Positions 51,897 through 60,663 of a DNA stretch of 64,000 nucleotides are shown piece after piece. The notes beneath the pieces are model-generated. The model made no database searches. It worked only from the letters and a program-made list of their open reading frames with translations, and was not told the DNA's origin. The first letter of the stretch is position 1. Every line of letters starts with the position of its first letter. The DNA is from Alkalihalophilus pseudofirmus OF4 (GTDB lineage: Bacteria; Bacillota; Bacilli; Bacillales; Bacillaceae_D). The DNA is taken from contig NC_013791.2 of NCBI RefSeq assembly GCF_000005825.2, positions 1,426,001-1,490,000 of the forward strand, written 5' to 3'. The translations under genes and the position numbers were made by a program.

Positions 51897-52523
51897 ATGA
51901 CTATATTGTTACTGCTCGTTGTTATTTTAATTGGTTATTTACTTGGTTCGATCAGTTTTAGTTATTTAATTGCTAAGAAGATTAAGAAAGTTGATATCAG
52001 ACAGCATGGCAGCGGCAATGCCGGAGCAACGAACACTTTGCGTGTCTTAGGAATCGGTCCTGCCATTTCTGTGCTTGCTTTGGATATTGTCAAAGGGATT
52101 ATTGCTGTATGGATTGGGATTTTGCTTGCCTCAGACCAAAGCGGTGTGTTTCCAGCTCTTGCAGGTTTAGCAGCTATTTTAGGGCATAACTGGCCTGTTT
52201 ATTATGGCTTCAGAGGGGGAAAAGGGGTCGCTACGACCATCGGAGTTATTGCGACGCTTGTTTTCTTCCCTGCTTTATTTGCCGGAATTATTGCTATTAT
52301 TAGTATTGTCTTAACGCGTTATGTTTCGCTAGGTTCGCTGTTATTTGCTCTTTTAACACCTGCTTTTGCCTACTTGCTGATGGAAACGTACCAAATCCCT
52401 CAGATGTACATTATCTTATCTATTCTAGTAGCGGTTCTTTCATTTTGGAGACATCGTACCAATATTCAACGCTTGCTGACAGGAACTGAGAGCAAGATTG
52501 GAAAGAAAAAAGAAGCTTCCTAG
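51897..52523 (+). CDS. plsY: glycerol-3-phosphate acyltransferase PlsY
   Basis: Transfers acyl from acyl-phosphate to glycerol-3-phosphate. 208 residues, about five helices; family motifs SGNAGATNTLR (about 38-48), GHNWPVYYGFRGGKGVATT (about 100-118). Together with gpsA downstream it opens phospholipid synthesis: GpsA makes the substrate. Confidence 0.95.
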   Translation: MTILLLLVVILIGYLLGSISFSYLIAKKIKKVDIRQHGSGNAGATNTLRVLGIGPAISVLALDIVKGIIAVWIGILLASDQSGVFPALAGLAAILGHNWPVYYGFRGGKGVATTIGVIATLVFFPALFAGIIAIISIVLTRYVSLGSLLFALLTPAFAYLLMETYQIPQMYIILSILVAVLSFWRHRTNIQRLLTGTESKIGKKKEAS

Positions 52524-52554
52524 GAAGTAGAAATGGTCCAAAGGAGTTGATCAT

Positions 52555-53595
52555 GTGGCAAATATCGCAGTAATGGGTGCAGGAAGCTGGGGAACGGCAT
52601 TAAGTATGGTGTTAGCTGATAATCATCATGACGTTCGTTTGTGGGCAAGGCGAGAAGAACAAATTGCTGAAATTAATAACAATCATACAAATGAAGCTTA
52701 CCTGCCAGGCATTCAGTTACCAAAACAAATCAAAGGATACTCTGACCTTTCTGAAACTGTAAAGAACGTAGAGGTGCTTTTGCTTGTCGTACCCACAAAA
52801 GCTGTACGTGACGCGATTCAAAGCCTTCGTAAAGTCCTGACTTCACCTGTTGTGATTGTTCATGCAAGTAAAGGAATTGAACCGGGCACGCATAAACGTA
52901 TATCAGAAATGATTGAAGAAGAATTTGAGGGTTCAGATTTATTGAAAGATGTTGCTGTTTTATCAGGGCCAAGTCATGCAGAGGAAGTCAGTCTTCGTCA
53001 GCCTACTACGGTGACTGTATCTTCAAGTAATAACGATGCCTCACTTCTTATTCAAGATTTATTTATGAATCAGCATTTCAGAGTCTATACGAATCCTGAT
53101 CTAATCGGGGTTGAAGTCGGAGGAGCGTTAAAAAATATTATTGCGCTTGTATGCGGATTAACAAATGGTCTTGGGATGGGTGATAATACTAAAGCCGCCA
53201 TCATGACAAGAGGATTAGCAGAAATTACTCGACTTGGAGTTAAGCAGGGAGCCAACCCTTTAACGTTTGCGGGCCTCTCTGGACTCGGTGATTTGATCGT
53301 AACGTGTACGAGTGTTCACTCAAGAAACTGGAGAGCAGGTCAAATGATCGGGCAAGGGAAGTCGCTTGATGAAGTGCTAAGCAGTATGGGGATGGTAGTG
53401 GAAGGAATCAGAACCACACAGGCAGCCTTTGAATTAGCTAATGAATTAAAAGTAGAAATGCCGATTACCTCAGCATTATATGAGGTGTTATTTGAAGGTC
53501 TTCATCCGAAAGAAGCAACCGAGAAATTAATGGGTAGAATTAAAAAGCACGAAGTTGAACAAATTTCAGATTTTCTAAATCAAGATGAACTTTAA
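52555..53595 (+). CDS. gpsA: glycerol-3-phosphate dehydrogenase [NAD(P)+] GpsA
   Basis: 346 residues. Rossmann motif VMGAGSWGTALS at the N-terminus, ASKGIEPGTH, GPSHAEEV, catalytic lysine in GGALKNIIALVCG (about 192), and GLGDLIVTC. Makes sn-glycerol 3-phosphate from DHAP. Start is GTG 52555 behind AAAGGAG with good spacing, giving MANIAVMGAG, the usual start. Confidence 0.96.
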   Translation: MANIAVMGAGSWGTALSMVLADNHHDVRLWARREEQIAEINNNHTNEAYLPGIQLPKQIKGYSDLSETVKNVEVLLLVVPTKAVRDAIQSLRKVLTSPVVIVHASKGIEPGTHKRISEMIEEEFEGSDLLKDVAVLSGPSHAEEVSLRQPTTVTVSSSNNDASLLIQDLFMNQHFRVYTNPDLIGVEVGGALKNIIALVCGLTNGLGMGDNTKAAIMTRGLAEITRLGVKQGANPLTFAGLSGLGDLIVTCTSVHSRNWRAGQMIGQGKSLDEVLSSMGMVVEGIRTTQAAFELANELKVEMPITSALYEVLFEGLHPKEATEKLMGRIKKHEVEQISDFLNQDEL

Positions 53596-53630
53596 GACGT
53601 AAGCTCGCACTACCTACCCAAAGGTCAGGC

Positions 53631-53657
53631 ACCAACCCTTCGTTCATGCATAGTATA
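53631..53657 (+). promoter_or_regulatory. probable sigma-K promoter upstream of spoVIF
   Basis: AC at 53631-53632, 16 bases, then CATAGTATA at 53649-53657, matching the sigma-K pattern (AC, N16-17, CATANNNTA). It fits the late mother-cell expression known for spoVIF. Confidence 0.55.
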
Positions 53658-53685
53658 TGTCTATATTAAGAACGAAGGAGGACGT

Positions 53686-53955
53686 ATGATGTTTCAAAAA
53701 AATGACCCTTCATTTATGGATCAGCTTCAAAAGAAAACAAGTGTGAGACCAGATGAATTAATGAAACTGGCAAACTCGGTCAGTCAAGCAAATTTACAAG
53801 ATGAGAAAACGGTTCGTCAATTAATTTCGCAAGTATCAAAGCTTGCTAATACTCCAGTATCGAAAGAAAAGGAAGATCAGATTGTTCAGGCTATTGTGAA
53901 AAATAATATGCCTACTGATTTCGCTTCTCTTGCTAAAATGTTCAATAAAAAATAA
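53686..53955 (+). CDS. spoVIF: stage VI sporulation protein F (SpoVIF)
   Basis: 89 residues, helical and soluble: SFMDQLQKKTSVRPDELMKL, DEKTVRQLISQVSKLANTPV, PTDFASLAKMFNKK. This matches what I recall of B. subtilis SpoVIF (YjcC), a mother-cell protein needed for proper spore coat assembly together with GerE. Start ATG 53686 (or 53689) follows AAGGAGGACG. Confidence 0.8.
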   Translation: MMFQKNDPSFMDQLQKKTSVRPDELMKLANSVSQANLQDEKTVRQLISQVSKLANTPVSKEKEDQIVQAIVKNNMPTDFASLAKMFNKK

Positions 53956-54073
53956 TGCAGTGTAAAAATAGGTGCAACAATAGGCGGATGCCAAACGCAA
54001 AAGCACTTATTCTGCATATAATTTATGGAACGAACATTAAAATAGGGCTGTTCAATAAGAAGGCTTTAGTTGA

Positions 54074-54110
54074 GTTAGAGAAGTGCGCCCCGCTTCTCTA
54101 ACTTTTTTAA
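54074..54110 (+). terminator. intrinsic terminator after spoVIF
   Basis: GTTAGAGAAG (54074-54083) pairs with CTTCTCTAAC (54093-54102), followed by T6. The 300 bases from spoVIF to the next gene otherwise hold only a promoter at 54205. Confidence 0.88.
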
Positions 54111-54204
54111 TGGCTTAAAAGGAAGGGAAGTTAAGAGGGAAAATGATGCACTCTGTCTGTAACCGAATGGACAAGCATTATAAGAAATATAGGCTTGGAT
54201 GATA

Positions 54205-54213
54205 TGGTATAAT
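54205..54213 (+). promoter_or_regulatory. extended -10 promoter upstream of the DUF2768-like gene
   Basis: TGG directly followed by TATAAT. No convincing -35 is present, which is typical of extended -10 promoters. Confidence 0.5.
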
Positions 54214-54261
54214 AAATCGTGGTATTTTTAAAAGTGTAATTTTTAAAAAAGGATGATGGTA

Positions 54262-54465
54262 ATGTCTGATGCAATGATGAATATGTGGATCTCGTTTTTT
54301 GCTCTCGCTTTAATGTTTATTTCTGCAGGGGCAGCGATCTTCAGTCGCGAAAAACTTAGAGGGGTCATTCAAAAAATAGTTCTTGCCTTCTCGTTTATTT
54401 GTTTATTAGTGTCTGGTTTGATTGTATTTCTAATCGTAATTGGCGGGCCGACTGCCACTTTATAA
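54262..54465 (+). CDS. yphE: small two-helix membrane protein, YphE/DUF2768-like
   Basis: 67 residues with two membrane helices (about 8-26 and 40-62). The three in-frame ATGs (54253, 54256, 54262) are close; the last has AAAGGATGAT at normal distance. Place between gpsA and yphF corresponds to yphE. Function unknown. Confidence 0.65.
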   Translation: MSDAMMNMWISFFALALMFISAGAAIFSREKLRGVIQKIVLAFSFICLLVSGLIVFLIVIGGPTATL

Positions 54466-54505
54466 GCTGAGTTTCAAAGAATGAAAAGAGTAGGAGATTG
54501 ATTGG

Positions 54506-55222
54506 ATGAAATGGACGATAGTTTCAATCCTGATGATAAGTATGTTTCTAGCAGGATGTATGCTTCCGGATGAACAGAGAAGTGAAAATCAGCTGGCTTA
54601 TCCAGATCAGCTGCAAGCCGTTGAACAGGCTGCAAAGCAATTTCAACAAGATACAGGAGTCCTTCCTATTCGAAACTTCGATGAAACGACTCCCCTCTAT
54701 CAACGTTATGTAGTTGATTTTAACCAGCTTGTACCAAGATATTTGCAGCAGCCTCCAGGAACGGCTTTTGAAAATGGCGGAGTCTTTCAATATGTACTTG
54801 TTAATGTCGAAGAAGAACCAGAAGCAAAAGTCATCGATTTAAGAAGTCAACGTGAAATCCAGCAATTTCAACAGCGTATTAATGAATATATGCGGAAACA
54901 TACGTATGCACCAGTATTAGAAATGGTGGATGTAGGGCTCTTTAAATTGGATCATGAAGCGTTAAATTACAGCGAAGCTCCTCATGTGAGAAGCCCGTAT
55001 TACGATACGTATCTGCCGCTGTTATATACGAATGATGGAGAAATTGTGATTGATTATCGAATTGATCTTAATATGGCACTCAACGAATTCGAGCATGACT
55101 TTAAAGAAAACGAAGACATTCGCTCCATTTTAGTAGATAACTTTCCGATTGTACCTGTAAGGTCCGTTCCATATACACTCGATGAAAACGGAGAGCCTGC
55201 CTACAATATCCGGCAAGAATAA
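54506..55222 (+). CDS. yphF: lipoprotein YphF
   Basis: 238 residues. Lipoprotein signal MKWTIVSILMISMFLAGC with lipobox LAGC and acylated C18. The mature part is hydrophilic (VEQAAKQFQQDTGVLPI near the start, FPIVPVRSVPYTLDENG near the end) with no domain I can name. Location before spoIVA matches YphF of B. subtilis. Confidence 0.83.
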   Translation: MKWTIVSILMISMFLAGCMLPDEQRSENQLAYPDQLQAVEQAAKQFQQDTGVLPIRNFDETTPLYQRYVVDFNQLVPRYLQQPPGTAFENGGVFQYVLVNVEEEPEAKVIDLRSQREIQQFQQRINEYMRKHTYAPVLEMVDVGLFKLDHEALNYSEAPHVRSPYYDTYLPLLYTNDGEIVIDYRIDLNMALNEFEHDFKENEDIRSILVDNFPIVPVRSVPYTLDENGEPAYNIRQE

Positions 55223-55282
55223 GGTAAATAAGTAAGTGCAATTAAAGTAAGGTCACATAAATCAATAAAAAGTTGGTCTAAA

Positions 55283-55328
55283 GCCCCTTATCCATTGATA
55301 TACATGTCAAAGGAAGGGGCATTTTTTC
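55283..55328 (+). terminator. intrinsic terminator after yphF
   Basis: GCCCCTTATCC (55283-55293) pairs with GGAAGGGGC (55312-55320) with a two-base bulge, followed by ATTTTTT. The yphF-spoIVA gap is 362 bases and contains this and the sigma-E promoter; no gene is seen in it. Confidence 0.85.
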
Positions 55329-55486
55329 TTTCTACCCCTTCTCGGTATATCTATCGAGACATCTTACTTCCTAGATCTATTTCATTGAAGGTTGTGTATG
55401 GCAGCTGCCGCTGAAATCATTCCTATTTTATTAAATCTTTCTAAGAAGGCTGATTTAGAAAATAAAATGCTTCTTTCCTGGTAGTT

Positions 55487-55516
55487 GTCATAAATAATGG
55501 ACAACATCATACACAT
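55487..55516 (+). promoter_or_regulatory. probable sigma-E promoter of spoIVA
   Basis: GTCATAA (55487-55493), 14 bases, CATACACAT (55508-55516) fits sigma-E (GNATANT, N13-15, CATACANT). spoIVA is transcribed by sigma-E in B. subtilis. Confidence 0.7.
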
Positions 55517-55584
55517 GATAGTGTCTAAGATTTACGGAAGTTTATGATGAAACTCAAATCTTTACTCGATCGGGAGGGGATCAC

Positions 55585-57063
55585 GTGGAAAAGGTTGATA
55601 TTTTTAAAGATATCGCAGAACGCACAGGCGGCGATATTTATCTAGGGGTCGTAGGTGCGGTTCGGACAGGGAAATCGACATTCATTAAGAAATTTATGGA
55701 GCTTGTCGTACTCCCGAATATCGAAAATGAATCGGAAAAGGCTCGTGCTCAAGATGAACTGCCGCAAAGTGCAGCAGGTAAAACAATCATGACGACAGAG
55801 CCGAAATTTGTACCTAACCAAGCGATTTCGATTCATGTAGATGAAGGGTTAGATGTTAATGTCCGCCTGGTGGACTGCGTTGGCTATGCTGTTCCTGGTG
55901 CTAAAGGATATGAGGACGAAAATGGTCCAAGGATGATCAATACTCCTTGGTATGAGGAGCCGATTCCATTTCAGGAAGCAGCTGAAATTGGAACAAGAAA
56001 AGTTATTCAAGAGCATTCTACTTTAGGAGTAGTGGTTACAACCGATGGTTCAATTGGGGAAATTCCTCGCTATGATTATATTGAATCAGAAACACGAGTC
56101 ATTGAGGAATTAAAAGAAGTCGGAAAGCCATTTATTATGATTGTCAACAGTGTAAGACCGCATCATCCTGACACAGAAAATCTGCGTCGTCAGCTTTCAG
56201 AAGAACATGATATTCCAGTGCTTGCGATGAGTATTGAAAGCATGACAGATCATGATATTAACAATGTCTTAAGGGAAGTATTATTTGAATTCCCGGTACA
56301 TGAAGTAAATGTTAATCTGCCGAGCTGGGTCATGGTATTAAAGGATGATCACTGGTTAAGACAAAGTTATGAAGAATCTGTTCAGGAAACAGTGAAAGAT
56401 ATTAGACGATTGCGGGATGTGGATCGTGTCGTCGGACAATTTACAGAATATGAATTTATTGATGATGCAAGGCTTGCAGGCATTGAGATGGGTCATGGGA
56501 TTGCTGAGATTGATCTATATGCACCAGATGACTTATATGACCAAGTGTTAAAAGAGGTCGTTGGTGTGGAAATAAGAGGGAAAGATCACTTGCTCCAGCT
56601 CATGCAGGATTTTGCTCATGCTAAAGCTGAATACGATCAAGTAGCAGAGGCTCTAAGAATGGTGAAGCAGACAGGTTACGGCATTGCAGCCCCAGCCCTT
56701 TCTGATATGAGCTTAGATGAGCCTGAGATCATTCGTCAAGGGTCAAGATTCGGGGTTCGTTTGAAAGCCGTCGCTCCTTCTATTCATATGATTAAAGTAG
56801 ATGTAGAGAGTGAGTTTGCCCCAATTATCGGAACTGAAAAGCAAAGTGAGGAGCTCGTCCGCTATTTAATGCAGGACTTTGAAGAGAACCCGCTTTCTAT
56901 CTGGAACTCTGATATCTTTGGTCGTTCTCTTAACTCTATTGTACGAGAAGGAATATCAGCTAAGCTTTCCTTAATGCCTGAGAATGCCCGCTATAAATTG
57001 AAAGAAACACTGGAGCGTATTATTAATGAAGGCTCAGGCGGATTGATTGCCATTATCTTGTAA
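55585..57063 (+). CDS. spoIVA: stage IV sporulation protein A (SpoIVA), coat-base ATPase
   Basis: Forms the basement layer of the spore coat by ATP-driven polymerisation on the forespore surface. 492 residues; Walker A GAVRTGKST (24-32, lysine 30 as in B. subtilis), VDCVGYAVPGAKGYEDENGP (about 92-111) as Walker B region, and the conserved C-terminus ending GGLIAIIL. Start GTG 55585 follows GGGAGGGGATC. Near-universal in endospore formers, so it confirms a sporulating host. Confidence 0.97.
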   Translation: MEKVDIFKDIAERTGGDIYLGVVGAVRTGKSTFIKKFMELVVLPNIENESEKARAQDELPQSAAGKTIMTTEPKFVPNQAISIHVDEGLDVNVRLVDCVGYAVPGAKGYEDENGPRMINTPWYEEPIPFQEAAEIGTRKVIQEHSTLGVVVTTDGSIGEIPRYDYIESETRVIEELKEVGKPFIMIVNSVRPHHPDTENLRRQLSEEHDIPVLAMSIESMTDHDINNVLREVLFEFPVHEVNVNLPSWVMVLKDDHWLRQSYEESVQETVKDIRRLRDVDRVVGQFTEYEFIDDARLAGIEMGHGIAEIDLYAPDDLYDQVLKEVVGVEIRGKDHLLQLMQDFAHAKAEYDQVAEALRMVKQTGYGIAAPALSDMSLDEPEIIRQGSRFGVRLKAVAPSIHMIKVDVESEFAPIIGTEKQSEELVRYLMQDFEENPLSIWNSDIFGRSLNSIVREGISAKLSLMPENARYKLKETLERIINEGSGGLIAIIL

Positions 57064-57075
57064 TTGTATCCTGCC

Positions 57076-57125
57076 AAAAAAGCAAAAGGTTCCTCACTGC
57101 CTGAGGTTCCTTTTGCTTTTTCTTT
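57076..57125 (+). terminator. strong intrinsic terminator after spoIVA
   Basis: AAAAAGCAAAAGG pairs with CCTTTTGCTTTTT, with an inner TTCCTCA/TGAGGTT helix, and ends in a T-rich tract. Confidence 0.9.
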
Positions 57126-57293
57126 TCTTAATGTGCTAAGCTTTATATAGTAAGCTATACGTACATACTGGTTATCATCAAATCGTTTGTTTATTGAAAT
57201 AATGATTGTGTATAAAAGATTGAAATAAAAAATAACTAAAAGGTTTCTATGGACCAAATGAAAGATACGGCAAGGGTTTAAGGAGAGATATGG

Positions 57294-57512
57294 ATGAGCA
57301 ATGAAAATCAATTTTTTGTGATAAAAGCAAAAGAAAATGGTGTAAATGTGATAGGGCTTACAAGAGGGTCAGATACACGCTTTCATCATTCGGAGAAACT
57401 TGATAAGGGAGAGGTTATGATTGCTCAGTTTACTGAACATACTTCTGCCGTCAAAGTGCGGGGAAAAGCAGTGATTCAGACAAGCCACGGCACAATGGAT
57501 ACGGAAGAATAA
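57294..57512 (+). CDS. mtrB: tryptophan RNA-binding attenuation protein TRAP (MtrB)
   Basis: 72 residues, forming an 11-mer ring that binds (G/U)AG repeats when loaded with tryptophan. [25 protein letters not shown] and HTSAVKVRG include the K/K/R RNA-contact residues of the B. subtilis protein. Ribosome binding site AAGGAGAG. In B. subtilis mtrA (folE) precedes it and hbs lies before that; both are absent here. No trp genes are in the window. Confidence 0.95.
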   Translation: MSNENQFFVIKAKENGVNVIGLTRGSDTRFHHSEKLDKGEVMIAQFTEHTSAVKVRGKAVIQTSHGTMDTEE

Positions 57513-57536
57513 AAGCAGGGAACCCTGCTTTTCTTT
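57511..57536 (+). terminator. intrinsic terminator after mtrB
   Basis: AAAAGCAGGG-AA-CCCTGCTTTT followed by CTTTACT; a small tight hairpin directly at the stop codon. Confidence 0.75.
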
Positions 57537-57577
57537 ACTATCTATAAAGTTTTTCGTTCGTAGGATTATGTAAATTA

Positions 57578-57586
57578 TGCTATAAT
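57578..57586 (+). promoter_or_regulatory. extended -10 promoter of the hepS-menG-hepT gene group
   Basis: TGC followed by TATAAT, 84 bases before the hepS start. No good -35. Confidence 0.5.
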
Positions 57587-57669
57587 AGATAGCGGTTTAA
57601 GTCAGATAAAAGCAAGTATTTTAGTCGTTTGTTGTGATTTTATGATGGATGCGATTTGGAGGAAGTAAA

Positions 57670-58458
57670 ATGGTGAGGATCAGTCAGTTTAATGACAAAG
57701 TAAGAGAACTAAAAAAAAGCTTTAACAGTTTAACGAAGCATTCTTATTTAGAGCGCTATATTGAAGTGCCGGCTATTGATGAGGACAAGGTGCGCTTTTT
57801 ATATGCGATGCTAAGTGAACATGCATCAAAAAAAGAAGCAAAAGCATATACATTGGCAGCTGTGCTGGCTCAAGCTGCACTTGATGTACATGAAGCGATC
57901 TCCCTCCATAAACTCCAAACAGATTCCGTACGAAAAAATCGTCAGCTTACAGTGCTCGCTGGTGATTATTACAGCAGTCTTTATTATTATTTACTAGCAG
58001 AAGAAAAGCAAATTCCTATGATTCGCATCTTCAGTCATTCGATTCAGGAAATAAATGAACATAAGATGAATATCTACGAGGCAGATGAGCTTACATACAC
58101 TGATGCAAAAAGAAATGTAGAAAAAGCAGAATCGATTCTTATGCAAAATATAGCAAATCATTATAATCAAAATTACTGGAAGGAAATCTTTAATGATTTC
58201 TTCTTTTTAAAACGGTTGGTCTTAGAACGCAATGAGTTTATAAAAGGTAAGAACTTGCCCATTATGGAGACTTTATTTCAAGAAGCAAGGCACCCAGATT
58301 CAGTGCTTGCGTTATGTGAACAAAAAATAGAAGACTTAAAGGACAAGCTTTTAAATACAAGCAAGCGTCTTCAAAAATATGAGGGCTTTATTATTGAACA
58401 TATTGATCAGTTAATCAATACAACGGACTACGATGAGTACGTAGCAGAAAAAGGGTGA
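57670..58458 (+). CDS. hepS: heptaprenyl diphosphate synthase component 1 (HepS)
   Basis: The small, non-catalytic subunit of heptaprenyl diphosphate synthase, 262 residues, largely helical with no DDxxD. Matching features are YTLAAVLAQAALDVHEAISL and VLAGDYYSSLYYYLLAE, in the position between mtrB and menG as in B. subtilis. ATG 57670 follows GGAGG; the ATG 21 bases upstream is less well placed. Works with HepT at 61533. Confidence 0.88.
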   Translation: MVRISQFNDKVRELKKSFNSLTKHSYLERYIEVPAIDEDKVRFLYAMLSEHASKKEAKAYTLAAVLAQAALDVHEAISLHKLQTDSVRKNRQLTVLAGDYYSSLYYYLLAEEKQIPMIRIFSHSIQEINEHKMNIYEADELTYTDAKRNVEKAESILMQNIANHYNQNYWKEIFNDFFFLKRLVLERNEFIKGKNLPIMETLFQEARHPDSVLALCEQKIEDLKDKLLNTSKRLQKYEGFIIEHIDQLINTTDYDEYVAEKG

Positions 58459-58464
58459 GGGAAA

Positions 58465-59175
58465 ATGACTCAAACGAAAGAAGAACGTGTTCACCAAGTG
58501 TTTGAATCGATCTACAAGCGATACGATATGATGAACTCAGTTATATCTTTTCAACGTCATAAGGCTTGGCGGAAAGATACGATGAAAAGAATGAAAGTAC
58601 AGCCAGGAGATCATGCTCTGGATGTTTGCTGCGGGACAGCAGATTGGACGATTGCCCTGGGGGAAGCTGTAGGTCATAACGGTAAAGTCGAAGGACTTGA
58701 TTTTAGCAAAAATATGTTATTAATCGGGGAAGAAAAGGTTAAGGAACATAAAATGAAGCACGTTTCCTTGCGTCATGGTAATGCTATGGAGCTGCCTTAT
58801 GCTGATGAAACCTTTGATGTTGTCACAATCGGCTTTGGGTTAAGAAATGTACCCGACTACATGCAAGTATTAAAAGAGATGCACAGGGTCGTAAAAAAAG
58901 GAGGAAAAGTGGTTTGTTTAGAAACATCACAGCCTACAATTCCTGTCTTTAAAAACCTCTATTTCTTTTATTTCCGCAGGGTTATGCCTGTTTTTGGTAA
59001 AGTGTTTGCTAAAAGTTATGACGAATATTCATGGTTACAAGAGTCAACGATGTCGTTCCCAAATCGAGAGAAGCTGGCTGAGATGTTCCGTGAAGCTGGA
59101 TTTGAACGTGTTGACGTGAAGCCTTACTCTGGAGGGGTAGCTTGTATGCACCTTGGGGTAAAGGGTAAAAATTAG
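58465..59175 (+). CDS. menG: demethylmenaquinone methyltransferase MenG (UbiE)
   Basis: SAM-dependent last step of menaquinone synthesis, 236 residues. [25 protein letters not shown] (SAM motif I), [15 protein letters not shown] and VVCLETSQP are all MenG/UbiE signatures, and the end ([12 protein letters not shown]) matches. Six bases after hepS. Confidence 0.96.
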   Translation: MTQTKEERVHQVFESIYKRYDMMNSVISFQRHKAWRKDTMKRMKVQPGDHALDVCCGTADWTIALGEAVGHNGKVEGLDFSKNMLLIGEEKVKEHKMKHVSLRHGNAMELPYADETFDVVTIGFGLRNVPDYMQVLKEMHRVVKKGGKVVCLETSQPTIPVFKNLYFFYFRRVMPVFGKVFAKSYDEYSWLQESTMSFPNREKLAEMFREAGFERVDVKPYSGGVACMHLGVKGKN

Positions 59176-59199
59176 TCAATTAGAATTGGAGCAGATATC

Positions 59200-60063
59200 G
59201 TGGTTAGAAAGTTGAAAATCATCTTAGAAATGATTAAGTTTGAACATACTGTGTTTGCATTGCCTTTTGCCTATTTTGGGGCAATGCTCGGAAGTTTTAT
59301 TGTAAATGAAACATGGCCCACTCTTATGCAATGGGTCTGGATTACTGTTGCGATGGTTGGAGCAAGAAGTGCAGCGATGTCTCTTAACCGAGTGATTGAC
59401 GAAAAGATTGACAAATACAATCCTAGAACAGCTGACCGTGCTATACCAGCTGGTCTGATTTCAAAAATTGAAGTCATGTTCTTCATTATAATTTCATTTG
59501 CCATGTTGATTTACGCTGCTTTTCAATTAAATCAATTAGCCGTTTATTTATTACCTTTAGCGGTATTTTTCCTTGTTATTTATTCCTATACAAAGCGATT
59601 TACATGGGCTTGTCACCTTATATTAGGTATTACAATCGCGCTCGCACCATTAGGTGGATGGGTCGCTGTAACCGGATCGGTTTCTTTTGAAGCATTTGTT
59701 CTATTTACAGCAGTAGCCCTGTGGACAACTGGATTTGATGTCATTTATGCGACTCAAGATGCTGATTATGATCGTGAGCGAGGACTATATTCCATTCCTA
59801 GCCGATTTGGTATTAGAAAAGCACTTATTCTTGCAAAACTTTTCCACGTCATTAGTTTTGCAGCCTTTTTCCTTTTATTCCTTATTACTCCTCTAAGCTG
59901 GCTTTATTTAATTGGGGTGATTATTGCTGGATTGATTATGATTTATGAGCATTCCTTAGTATCTGCAGATGATCTCTCAAAAGTCGGGGTAGCCTTTTTT
60001 ACGATGAATGGAATTCTTAGCTTAGTCATGTTTATCTTTACAGTAGGAGATGTTTGGTTATGA
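59200..60063 (+). CDS. mqnP: UbiA-family polyprenyltransferase, futalosine pathway (MqnP)
   Basis: 287 residues, about eight helices. Both Mg-diphosphate motifs are present: NRVIDEKIDKYNPRTA (NxxxDxxxD, about 67) and YATQDADYDRERG (about 186). It resembles the 4-hydroxybenzoate-type UbiA group rather than MenA, and with ubiX and mqnA next to it the likely acceptor is the dihydroxy-naphthoate of the futalosine pathway. Start GTG 59200 with TTGGAGC upstream. Co-transcribed with menG. Confidence 0.85.
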   Translation: MVRKLKIILEMIKFEHTVFALPFAYFGAMLGSFIVNETWPTLMQWVWITVAMVGARSAAMSLNRVIDEKIDKYNPRTADRAIPAGLISKIEVMFFIIISFAMLIYAAFQLNQLAVYLLPLAVFFLVIYSYTKRFTWACHLILGITIALAPLGGWVAVTGSVSFEAFVLFTAVALWTTGFDVIYATQDADYDRERGLYSIPSRFGIRKALILAKLFHVISFAAFFLLFLITPLSWLYLIGVIIAGLIMIYEHSLVSADDLSKVGVAFFTMNGILSLVMFIFTVGDVWL

Positions 60064-60662
60064 GTGAGCGTATAGAAAAGATCATGACAGTAGGAATAAC
60101 TGGAGCGAGCGGCGGTATGTACGGTGTTCGTCTAACACAAGAGCTGCTCCGTCAAGAATATAAGGTTCACCTCGTATTAACAGAAGCCGCTTGGCAAGTG
60201 TTTAAAGAGGAATTACTTTTAGATACAACGGATCGCCAAAAAGTAATTCATGAACTATTTGGTGATTTGCCTGGTGAGCTGCATACTCATGATCTTCATG
60301 ACTATGCAGCTCCTATTGCAAGCGGTTCCTATCGAAGTGCCGGCATGGTTATTATTCCTTGTTCAATGGGTACTTTATCTGGTATGGCGCATGGGGCATC
60401 CGGAAATCTGCTTGAACGTACGGCAGATGTTATGCTGAAAGAAAAAAGAAAACTGGTTATTGTACCTAGAGAAACACCGTTGCATGACATTCACTTGGAG
60501 AATATGCTTAAACTTTCAAAGATGGGGGCTACGATCCTGCCGGCAATGCCTGGTTATTACCATTTACCTAAAACAATTGATGATTTGATTAATTTTCTTG
60601 TTGGAAAAGCATTAGATAGTCTCGGAGTGGAGCATACATTATTTACCCGCTGGGGGGAATAA
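60060..60662 (+). CDS. ubiX: flavin prenyltransferase UbiX
   Basis: Makes prenylated FMN for UbiD-type decarboxylases. 200 residues from ATG 60060, which forms an ATGA overlap with the previous stop; AGGAGATG precedes it. Motifs: VGITGASGGMYGVRL, IIPCSMGTLSGMAHG, RETPLHDIHLENMLKL and PAMPGYYHLPKTIDDL. In the futalosine pathway UbiX/UbiD-type proteins are proposed to decarboxylate the prenylated naphthoate; the decarboxylase is not in this window. Confidence 0.95.
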   Translation: MSERIEKIMTVGITGASGGMYGVRLTQELLRQEYKVHLVLTEAAWQVFKEELLLDTTDRQKVIHELFGDLPGELHTHDLHDYAAPIASGSYRSAGMVIIPCSMGTLSGMAHGASGNLLERTADVMLKEKRKLVIVPRETPLHDIHLENMLKLSKMGATILPAMPGYYHLPKTIDDLINFLVGKALDSLGVEHTLFTRWGE

Positions 60663-60663
60663 C

